DNA from: Orthonyx spaldingii | Lineage: Eukaryota > Chordata > Aves > Passeriformes > Orthonychidae | Direction: 5' to 3' | Assembly (NCBI GenBank): GCA_013397795.1 | Contig: VZTJ01005553.1 | Coordinates: forward strand, 2,813,208 to 2,877,207 | DNA: 64,000 nucleotides | Shown: in pieces, positions 49,001-61,000 of the stretch | Layout: every line of letters begins with the position of its first letter | How positions within the stretch are numbered: position 1 is the first letter of the stretch | Notes under the pieces: model-generated | The model's input: only the letters and a program-made list of their open reading frames with translations | Database searches by the model: none | What the model was told of the DNA's origin: nothing | Translations under genes and position numbers: made by a program

Positions 49001-52000
49001 CTGGGCCTAAAAGCTGAGGTTCCTCACACATCACACATATAGTATATTGTATCTAGTAATAGTTTGATAAATACCCTCAGTATTTCATTATAGACCGGAT
49101 TAAAAGTTTTCTTTTTGACAGAGGTCTTCCGTTTGCCCAGTCTGTATTTCTCTGGAAGCAGGTAGGTCTTTACATACCTAGAATTTAGACAGGGTTGTTA
49201 GAAGAGTTAAAAAAAACCTAAAACCCAAAAAGAGCCAGACCATCTCCAACTTCATCTTCCAAAACACACAAGTAGTTGCTTACAAAGTAAAAGAAATCCA
49301 CTTAAGTAGACATTTTGTTATTCAGCTTATATATTTAAGAAACAGAACAGCAGTGGTGATGTATAACATCATCACTTTCTTATAATATCCTTCTCCAGGG
49401 GAAAATCTGTTGAAATGTCTCCTCAGCACATAAAATTACAGAATATATAACTGTAGCAGGCCCAAATATCATATTTATAGGTGTTAATGCTACTGAAAAC
49501 ATATCAAAGCAGGATTTACAATCTGAAAAGTGACATTTTAAAAGAGAATTTAATATTGTTAAAAGTTTTAATTGCCTATGTTAATATATATACGCTAATT
49601 TATAATGGCAATTCTATATTCAGAGTAAAAAAAAACCCCTAAAAGCACATTACAGCCTCTTCATCTATTTCTTGAGTGGTTGACTCCAGCAGGCTAGAGA
49701 GATTGGAAAACCCCAGCAGTTTTCATCTCCATGTTAAAAGAAAACCTTCCATTAGAAAAGAAATTCTTTGTACTTACGGGTCTGAACGCTGTCGCTTAAC
49801 GTCTGCTACTGCCAGGTCTTTACACTGGCAAATAAAGATGTGGAGCTCGTTCAGCTGTTCCACATAATCAATGGCAAACTGAATGTTCCCCTTCACATCA
49901 ACGTTGCCAAAGTCAGCACTGTAGATGCTCATTAGGCTGCCGCTCACCTGCATTGTACAAGAGGAGAAATATCTTCCAGACATTGCATTTCACCAGATAC
50001 TTCAAGGTTGGGGTAGAAGTTGTGCTCAGGATTCAGACAGTAAAGAAATCAACTGTGTCTCTTTAGATATAATCATAAAATGTAATGGACACTCTTATAC
50101 AAGCTTCTCAGCAAAGCAGATTAATGAAAGAAAGATATTTGAAAACCAAAGGAGTTAGATCAGGATTCTTACAAAAAAAACCAATTGAATGGGTTTACTG
50201 CATTGAGACAGAAGAAATTAAATTATAGGATGCTGCAGATCTGGAGATTGCCTGTGCTCAGATCCTTGAAATATTACTTCTAAATCTCCTCAGCTGATCT
50301 TCCTCGAAGAAAGCAGAGCCTAAGAGTTTAGGAAAACATAACTAAATAAACCACTGATGTCGCAGCGGGCGGATGTCGAAACACGGGAAGGCGAGAAGGG
50401 TCAAGTCATAAAGATCTCCTTTATTAATTAAATTCAGCTTTTATATACAAAATAGATTCCAACCTGATTGGTCACTCATTGAACGCCCCCTGTAGCAATT
50501 GGCTACCTTGATTCATGAGAGTTTCACTACCTTTATCTTAGTTTATATAAACAAATGCATTCTTTCTCACGAGAAAGAGGTTTCTGTGCTGTGACACACT
50601 GAAAATTAAATACTACATATAGAGGAAAAGAAAGATGTGTGTATAATATATTTTTTTCATCTCAACATCCTTCCCCAAAATTCTGTTTTTCTTACTCAAA
50701 GTCCACATAAACCAATGACTTTTGGTTAGCTAGTTGACTGACTCAATTACACACCTGATATACCAATAATACCTCCTGCTTTCACTTACCTCTCTCCCCT
50801 TTCTCCCTTTCTAAATGTTTGTTCTATATGAATTGTTCCTCATTTTCAGCTACAAATGTAAGCTCTTGGGGTAAAATCCATCTCTTTGTTCAGAGCACCG
50901 AACAACCTCCAATATATTACTAGAAAAAAAATTGAAATCTACTTAATTTTACTTTATTTCCTTCAAGAAATTCCATGCAAGGTATTGTGTTATGTTCGTA
51001 TGACAGAGATGGAAAAAGAGACAGAGATGGTGAGGGAAGGAAGATAAGAGGAATGAGAAGAGAGCCTAAACAATACTGGAGAAATTAGCAAAAGCAAAGT
51101 GCCATTAAAATAATGCTCTGGTTTACATACAGAGGATAAGGAGGCCATGCCAGAAGAGCTGCTAAGATTGGTTAGACAGCTGGGACTCTTCTTGATTCTG
51201 CCAAAGGAATAACTGCTTTCTGATGCTGTATCTGTCTCTCTGTCATCACTCTACAAAAACATCACAGAAAGAAAGTCTGTGTACGTTCTTTATAGTCACA
51301 AGGAAAATGAAAAAAAAAAAAAACCAAAAGCAAACAAACAGAATTTTAATGCAGGTTGAGACTCAGTGGAAGCCTGAACTTAAATTCCCTTGTAGCACAA
51401 CATGAATAATATTTCTTGAATTAGGTCATGCATTTAAAGTTGAAAGGGAATTTTTCTGATGAACAGCCTACGCTGGTATTTTTTTTAAGCAGCAATGCGA
51501 CTAGGTTTGGGGGTTTGTTTGTTTGTCTGTTTTCAATCTCAAATAGCAATGAAAAACTACAAAGTTAAGTTTATTTGGACAATTAAACTCAACTTCTCTG
51601 TGCCACTGTCTCATGCATAACCTATGCAATTGATAATGCTCCGTTCCTTTACCAGTCCTTTCTGTTATATACTAAATGCTGTCAGTTCTGTGCCTCTATC
51701 TTGAGGGCAGCTGGCTGGCAGGTAACATTCACAGAACAGCACTGGATACAGTGAGTGTTTCTTTGCAGAGTCTTACTTGCAAGAAGGCAAGCAGGGCTTT
51801 GCTTTTCCATGAGGGAATTGCAGCTTTTGTTTCTTTGGTCATTATCAGATTATGTACTCACAACCCCACTCTATCTCAATGCTATCTCTGCATCAAAGAA
51901 TTGATTCCCTCCCCACATGTGCTTTCCTATGCAAGCTGTTACGGACAACTTCATCTCCCTGTTGTATTCCACCCATAAATAATTTACAAGGTTTCCCTGC

Positions 52001-55000
52001 TCCTTCAAACAGTTTTGAACTGATGTCATAGATCTTCTAACAACAGATACAAGATTAGTAAACAACAATTTCCACAAACATTAAGGCAATAGTTACTTAT
52101 ATAAAAAAATACTTGGCATATAAAGACTTTTTCAAATTGCTTATAAAATCTGGTTATGTCTATACTGTTAAGTAAAAGCAGACCAGGATTGTTCCTCAGT
52201 TCAGAGGTCAACAGTAAGGACTGAATAATGTCCAGCCTACCTAGGGCAAGGCTTCTTGAGAGAAAATTGCTTTGGAGAATGCTGGTACTGCACAAAATAA
52301 ATTCAGAGAGTGAAGTAACAGTTAAGCAATGTGGATAATCAGTCCTGTAACATGGTTTTTTTGAAAGACAGAAAAATCCTAAGTCCTCTTACAGGGTAAG
52401 GATAAATGGTGATTAGACAAGGGGGAATTGGCTTTAAACTAACTGATGATAGCCTTAGATAAGATATTAGGAAGACATTTTTCACTGTAAGGGTGGTGAA
52501 GCACTGACATATGTTGCTCAGAGAAGTTGTGGCTGTTCCATCCCTGGAAGTGTTCAAGGCCAGGTTGGATGGTTGCCCTAATCAACCTGGTCTAGTGAAA
52601 GATGTCCCTGCCCATGGCAGGGGGATTGGAACTAAATGGTCTTTAAGGTGCTTTCCAAACCAAACCCTTCTGTGATTCTGTGATAGAGAATCATAGATGT
52701 CATAGGCCAGACAGTTCAAATTGCTTATCACTTTCAAACTTCAGTGTCATTTTAGGAGATTTGAATATGGCCTCAGAGTTTATTCCAAGGTTCACACCTT
52801 GATGATGATAACAGCAATAATCAGGCATGGCATCTTGTTGGGAATTCTGAAATTTTACTTGCACAGAGTTAATGGTCGGATATCTGAAACTGTATTTCAG
52901 AGATGGAGCTTACCTCGTCCTGTAGGAAGGATGGTACTGACTTGCTAAGTCCTTTGAGTTTTTCAGGGTTGGAAAACAGTTTATCAGGCTGTGAAGTCAC
53001 TGTGGAAACTGGAAAGCAGTAATTCAAAAGGCTTCAAAAAACATGTTTTTACATCGGAACAGTGAGATTCCATAAGAGGAAATGGTTAGAAATAAACCAC
53101 TTTGGATGAAATACATGCACATGCACAACCAGGTTGGATGCAAGGGGGTTTTTTTCCCCATAGGTCTCAGAGAAGCTATCATTAGGAACAATAATCTACT
53201 TTGGCATCTTCTATAACAGTAACCAACAAACTTTGACAGGACCAGAAATGTTGCTTGACATGATGTACAAGCCTGGGTGCTACAAGCAAATTCTGATCAA
53301 AAGTGATGAAGAAAACATTGCAGATTACCTTTTAGATTTTCTTCCTAGAACAAGGATAAGCACACTTGTGCACTAACCATATCATCACTGATATTAGAAT
53401 CATCATAAGATGCTTAGTAAGAAGTTAGCATACAAGCCAAACCCTGTTCTTTTATTTACTCAGTCTATTTAACTGCAATAGGCAAATATGTGTAAATCAA
53501 GCAAGTTCTAGACCTGACCAAGGAAGTTGTAAGTATTCCTACTTAACTCTAAAATGCATATCTTATTAATGGTGCACTTTTTTGCACTGTCTCTTCCATA
53601 CTTGCATACCTCTATTGAAGTTCACATCTGTGCTCTTTCACTGTACAAAACTTAATTGCACAAGCTAGGGTTGCAAAAATCCAGTTTGCAGTAAGCTCAT
53701 GATCCTCAGAATTTTTCATGCTCTAGCCCCACTTATATTTAACGATACATGAAGATGAACTGGATACACATTGTGAGATGTACCAATATCATACGACAGA
53801 AAATTATTTGGCAACAAACAGCCAGCTACAGGAGCACATATTCATTGCACAAAATGAAACAGTGCACACAATGGGATTGTTTGCAAAGTGAGTGAAACTT
53901 TTGCAAAGCTTTCGCTGTCAAAACTCAACTAGTGTTCAACATATCAGTTATTGTCAGGATGCAGTTAGATGCAGTTTTCCCACTGAGCGAGTATCTAGTC
54001 CAGATGTGTAACTTGTTAGTTGTTAAATGAAAAAGTATTGTTAATGTATTAGTTCAGATATCAGAGGAAAAGTCTCTCCAGTATCTGCTGGAAGAATCCT
54101 ATTACTCACTTCCTGCTGCATTTTCAGTCCTCTCTTGATGCTGATGAGGTTTCAGACCTGCTCAGTGTAGTATTAACAGTCATTCAGCAGCACAGTTTTG
54201 CAAGGTTAAAATAAATATAATCAATATACTTTATATGTGAGATTTTTCTGATTTTTTTAACTTAGTGGGTTTTTTTCCTTCCAGTAGTTAGGAGTGGTTT
54301 AGGTATTAGGCCTGTGTGGGCATTAGGCCTGTTTGATTTTGGTGCATCATGGAGCATTTCTGTTTATGGAAACATAAATGCAGAACTAGGGACATGGCTT
54401 AGCGGTGAACTTGCCCATATTGGGTTAACGGTTGGATTTGATGGTCCTAAAGGTTTTCTCCAACTTAAACAATTATATGATTCTGTTTCTATGTTTTGCA
54501 TTGCTGTTCTTCTTTGTGGAGCTGGATCATGACAAAATATGAGTGTAATATGAATGTACAAGCCAAGAAAATCACTCTTTTCAAGAGAACTTGAACAGTC
54601 TTCAAGAACAGTCTTTTCAAGAGAACTTGCCTTGTTCTGCATATATAGCTATCAATTTGGCTGTGTGTCATTTTTTCATAACTTCACTCTTAATAAATTT
54701 AACTCAAATTCCCCCTACTCTTTTCAGGATAATCTCTACACATTCATACTGAATGCCAAACAGGTTTTCAGTGGGGGTTTCCACCTGAAAGTAGAGTGCA
54801 GGATGGTGCTTAAGTCTTGTTACTTTACTGGGTGTTGTATGTATCCCTAATGAGCTATAATTATCCTATTGATACTATGGGCCACTGGCATGCAAAATGC
54901 TTTAAAGCACTAAACTATGAAATAAAAAATGCAATTGCACACAACTGTTCTTTTAAAGCTGTAGTGCTCTAATGCAGTAAATAAAGGATTGTGTACTATA

Positions 55001-58000
55001 TTCCACCATATTCCATATTATTTGATGGTTTTCAATTCTGTTTATTTTGACACATTCTTGGAGCAGGTTTGCCTTTTGTTTTTCTTAGATTTGGAATTTC
55101 TAAAGGTATATAGAAAAAATGGACAGTAAGGAATCTGTAATGCACTAACGGACTGATATCAGCAGTAGCTGATCTAGAAGTTCATCTATTGCTTAGAATA
55201 ATGCTGCTTTATAGGACTAAGGCAGGGATCTTAAGAGAGGTTCCTTTTCAGCTGAGGTATTCTGAAGAGTGTTTTGCACTAGCAAAAGTCATCTTGCATC
55301 TTACAATGCAACAGATAAACAGACAAATTCGATATTTACTTAGGCCAATTTCTTTCAACTGAGCTTGTGTTCAAAGCTCCTTCTGATTTCAGTAACTCAT
55401 AGGATGAATGACTGAAGGCCAAAAGAATACACTGATAAGTGGCACAGTTTCTACAGATACAGGAGGACATAAATAGATCCCTTAAGAATAAACACCACAA
55501 CAGAATTCTACAAAAGCTTTCCAGGCATGCTGAGGTTAACCAAATCTAAAAACACAATATATTTCTTGGTTTTAAAAAAAAAATCTTCACTAGCAAACAG
55601 AGGCCATTGAAAAAGCAACAAACTTCCATGCAGACACAAAAGATATTTACCATCTTCAGCACTAAGAACTAATTCTTCCTGTGGTTTATTTATTTTTTCT
55701 TTATCTGTGCAGGAAAAAATAACACAGAAACTTTGTTATTCAGTACAAAATGGATGGCAGTGATAATCACAGAATTAAGAGTAATGAGGACCAAACCCAC
55801 AAACAAACCAGCAGAGCCATGGAAACGGTTAAATATTCAAGAGATGCTTTTACTTCACACACTACCTCAAAGCCTACATCCAAGCAGGGGTGTCCTGGTG
55901 ACACAGTTTCTATCAGCCTGTTGTTGCAACAATGTTAGTGCACACCTAAAACCTAGAAACTGGTTAGAAGCAAGCAGTAGCATAAGCGGTATTAAGGAGA
56001 AAAACTTGCCAATATCCTTCAAAATCTACATCTCCATGCTTCAGTTCACAAACATAAATTCAGTCTGTGTCTTTCCCATTAGACATGAGATAAGCATGAA
56101 AACACTCAGGGGCAGGGTGAAGTGAGACAGGAATAATAATTAAAAAAAAAAAAAAGAAAAGAAATTAAAGGAGACTACTGAGGGAAGCCAGGAACTAATT
56201 TTAAGTATAATATTATCTCACTGTATTCTCTTAAAGTGGGTTTGATATATTTACTGCTAGAATACACAGGTCAACCATTACTAAACTGAGTTTTTCATGC
56301 TTTCACTGTCTACTAATTCAACCCAAGCCAGCAGCCAGGAGGCAATGACAGTAGTTGCTCATTACAGTTGTTTTGGGTAATTGCCAATACTTTCACAATT
56401 GAAAAACTATTCAGGAAACAGTTAATCACTGATCAAGACAGTGCATTTCTGGAAGATGTCTGCTTCACAGACCAGCTTTCTTTCAAAAGTAACACCAAGA
56501 ACTGCAAATTAAACCATATGAGAAAAGCATCTGGTTCCAAAGTACAACCTCCATACAGCTTATTGAGAAACAAAGACAAGGCCACAACTTGGCAATGCTG
56601 TATGGAAGACCAGGATGAACACGTTTAAGCCAGACTGGGGGTCATGGGAGACACACACAAGCTTTGTGCTCACTTGAGGTGGCTGATGGAATGTCCTCTA
56701 GACTTTTGGAAGGCTTTTTCCTATCTGCACTCCTTTTCAAAGCCATCAAAACAGGGTTTAATTCTTCTTCAGAACCTGTTATGAGACAAAATACATGAAC
56801 ACTGCACACAGAGACAGGCCAGTTTAAGCAAGTCAATGAAGAACCAACCACAGGTTTCTCATAAGAATCTATTTTGGCTGTTAACAAAGACAGTGAACAT
56901 TCAATGAAAATACAAGATGAATCCAAAATGAAATAAACATCTAATTTTAAGAGTCCATTTGTTCTCTCTAAGCACCCTCAGTCATCAGCAGAGACTGATA
57001 ACTTGCTTGATTTGCCCTGTGTAGGTATAGGTCTGTCTTCACTGACTAATAACAGGGTTTGGGGCAATTATTGTGTTTAATTGGTTAAGATTAATATAGA
57101 AAAAATTCAGATTGTAGCCATTCTGTAATGATCTTTTTATGAATCAGCAAAAACCAAAATGTTTGGTTTTTCCATTTGTGCAAATGTGTTTGTTATATTC
57201 TTCCCACGATGAAAGTAATTTTGTTTCAATGCTTGAGTAACCAAAAAAAAACCCAACAAAACCAACACCAAAAAAACCACCTGACCAAAACCAAACAAAA
57301 AACCCAACAGCAACCTTCCCCCTCCCCACAAAAAAAAAACCCAACCAAAACAAAAAAAAACAAGCTGTGGATGTATTTGGAACCCTGAAGTTATGCAATT
57401 GTCTCCTATAGTAGAATCAAATCAGACCTAGCTCCTTCAGAAATCTTTAAGACTTTCTTTTTTCCTCTATCTCGCTTACCTCCCCCTCCACCAACCAATC
57501 ACACCTTACAGTGTTGCTGACTGTAATTATGGGTGTAACCAAGCTATGTTTGACTTTTCCTCATTTATCTTGAGTTCTCACTGACTTTCTCTGGAATCTC
57601 ACTTTCAAAATAGGCTCAGGTGTTGGCAGGCCCCGGGGATCATCACATATTTCTCAGATTCTCCAGGTGAACAAAATATTCCCAGTCTCTCAGTGTGAGA
57701 CAAAAAAGATTAAATTATCTCCTCTACCTTTTAGCTCTTTGATGACTATCATACACTAGACATCGACTAGATCTGCCATTCAACCAAATAATGTGAATCC
57801 TAATAAATAAATCCTCTTCATTTAGATGGCCATTTTCCAGTGCAACAGGCAGCAATGCTAAATGAAATAGCACAGACTATTGGTATTATCCTTATATCCA
57901 GATATTTCACTTCTAAGTATTTATCTTTGGAGACTAGCCATTCAAACTAAAGAATGAACTCAGTCAGTCACTGATATTTTTTTTTACCTCTTTTAATCCA

Positions 58001-61000
58001 GTATATTTGAAAGGACTACTAGATTGAGTGTCACAATTTTATTAATTTAAAGGCAATGTCAGGTGGAATAAGAGAAGGGTAAATCACAAAGACTGAATTG
58101 ATTCATGCTGCTAAACTATCCTTACCAAAAAAGCTTACCCAAATGTATAATCACTTTCTAATCAAAAAACTTAATTAGTTTTTCCCACCCCTCCAAAGCA
58201 AATACCCAAATCATTCAATGAAGAAAGTATCACAGAGATTTTCCATTAACATATATCAAGCTGGATACCAAAAAAATATTGTAGCCATGTTTAACAACTC
58301 AGCATCATGAATTTTAGAAATCAGATAGCTCACGAGCTGAACTTCTGGTTCCAGAGTGGGAATCAGAGTTTTCATCTGAAAACTTGGATCCCAAATTTAA
58401 GTGGTCACCTTCCTCATCATTGTTATCCTCATGCTGAGACATTAGACAGAACTCAGCTTCTGCTGGCTGGGGGGAGTTGCTGCCATCTTTAAGTGGTGTT
58501 CTTGTTCTTCGGAAATTCAACGATGCTTGAAATTCTGAATTCTGTTCAGAGGCCTCCAAGATTTTGTTTTCATTGCTCCCTTTTTCATTTTTCTCAAATG
58601 GTTGGATTGCAACCATATTGTTCTTGCCTTCCAAAGGAGGAAGATCGACTGGAACCATGTTTCTTTCTCCTATTTTGTTAATAGCTCCATCTTGTTTAAG
58701 ACCAGAAGCTTCAATTTCACTTAATGTAAGATCATTAACTGAGGCTGTAACTTTTTGTTCTGGAGCTCCCTCTTTGAGAACTATCTTCATTTGTGCATCA
58801 CAGCTACTTAAAGCATTGTATGGCTGTGACCTTGCCATGAACAGAGTCTCTTTTTCTGAGGGAAATGTATGATTCCCAAATTTTTCTTGCTTATATAAAT
58901 CTTCAGATATTGGACATGAAACTGCAGATGATTCTTGAAGTTTTTCTAAAGAGCAACTGAATTCATCAAATTTTGCAATACTTGAAACAGAAGTTTTTTC
59001 TATTGTTTCTTGTATTTCTTGAGGGTGCTCTCTGTCTCGTTGATGTGGAACACATATACTTAAACTACTCTGTATTTTACCACACATTTTCTTATCCATA
59101 TTTTCCAGCACAGAAGCTGGCATTTCAGAGACCTCTTTTGGTAGATTCTGAAAATTAACATCACACCCTCTATATTCAGTATTGGACAGTGCTGCTCTTT
59201 CTGTGGTCTCACCAAGTCCCTGCAGCAGCTCTCCATCATGCTCATTGGCTGTGCTCTTAGACTTCACCTCAGCAGTCCCCTGTATTGTGCTATCAGCATG
59301 TTTGGGTTTAGGAGAGGGTGTTTCAGAGGCCTTCCTCAGCAGCCTCTCTAAAGCAGAACTCAAGCCACTGGCCTTGGATGGGGCAACAGACCTTTCTATG
59401 TTCTCACTGATTTCCTGAGGTACCTCTCCATCATGCTCATAGGTCATGCTTTTAGCTTCCACCTCCATAGTTCTCTGTACTGTGCTGTCAGCACATTTTG
59501 GTTTGGGAGGGGGTGTTTCAGAGGCCTCCCTCAGCAGCTTCTCTAAAGCAGAACTCAAGCCACTGTCTGAACATGGGGCAACAGACTTTTCTATTATCTC
59601 ATGGATTTCCTGCAGCAGCTCCCCATCACACTCGTAAGTCATACTTTTAACTTGCAGCTCAGCAGTGCTTCGTACTGTGCTGCCAGCACGTTGGGGTTTA
59701 GGAGGTGCTTCAGAGGCCTCCTTCAGCAGCCTCTCTAAAGCAGAAATCAAGCCACCAACCTTGGATGGGGCAACAGACTTTTCTATGGTCTCACCGATTT
59801 CTTGCAGCACCTCTTCACCATGCTCATAAGTCATGCCTTGAGCTTTCACCTCAGTAGTCCTCTGCGCTGTACTGTCAGCACGTTTGGGTTTAGGAGGGGA
59901 TGCTTCACAGGCCTCCTTCAGCAGCCTCTCTAAAGCAGAAATCAAGCCACTGGCCTTGGATGGGGCAACAGACCTTTCTATGTTCTCACTGATTTCCTGA
60001 GGTACCTCTCCCTCATGCTCATAGGTCATGTTTTTATCTTCTACCTCCCTAGTTCTCTGTACTGTGCTGTCAGCACATTTTGGTTTAGGAGGGGGTGTTT
60101 CAGAGGCTTCCTTCAGCAGCTTCTCTAGAGCAGAACTCAAGCCATGGACCTTGGATCCAGCTACAGACTTCTCTATGGTCTCATGGACCTCTTCAGGCTG
60201 AGCAGTAGCTTCTTGGCATGCCGATTCTACACTGCAGTAAGTTTGTGATATACTATTTGTGTCATCATATGCTTTCATTCCCACCCTTCTATATTCAGAA
60301 GGTTGAGATACAAGGGTTTCTTTGAGAAGGTTCTGCAAACCAGCTTGAGGTCTCTGAGAGCCCTCAAGAGTATCATCCTTGTCTGCCACCTGATATTGTA
60401 GATAAAAAGGTTCAAATTTCCTAGACAGTTTTCTGAGGCTTTTTTTGTTCTCATGCTTATCTGTTGATGACACATTCACTTGTCCTGTACTTTTGCCTAT
60501 TTCTTTTCCTTGATCAACAAGAGAAATACCATGACTGTCTTCCCCTGTTCTCTCAAAGACCTTGCACTGATTTGACTGAAAAGGTATCCCTTTTAAAATG
60601 TTTTCTTTTAGGTTTAAACTACATGACATCTCAGAGGCTTCCTTTTCTAACTTCTTTAGACATGATTTAAATACATCATGCTCACCTTTAGGTAGAACAA
60701 CTTTATCCACAGTCTCTGCAACTTCCTCTTTATCCAAAAGAGTAGTCTTGTTCTCTCCTTTTTCTATAGGTAAGTATAGTTTATCACCTACTACTCTTTC
60801 CTTTAAAACATCTTTATCACCAGGTGACTGGAACTGCAAGGATACATGATGATCTTTTGAGGAAACAATGCTTTTTTCTGTACATTCTCTAACTTCTTGC
60901 TTTGGAAGACCCATCTTTTCCTGGGATTTTGAGATAACTGGTTGTCTGTCCAGCTGGAGAGTGTCTGTATTTTTTGTGTGTGTCACATTCAGATCTTTTA

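Noticed and set aside
58314..58333. Giant SYTL2 exon as the terminal exon ending ELSDF
   Set aside because: The donor at 58333 joins in phase to conserved downstream exons coding C2 domains, so the stop is treated as intronic in the main transcript.
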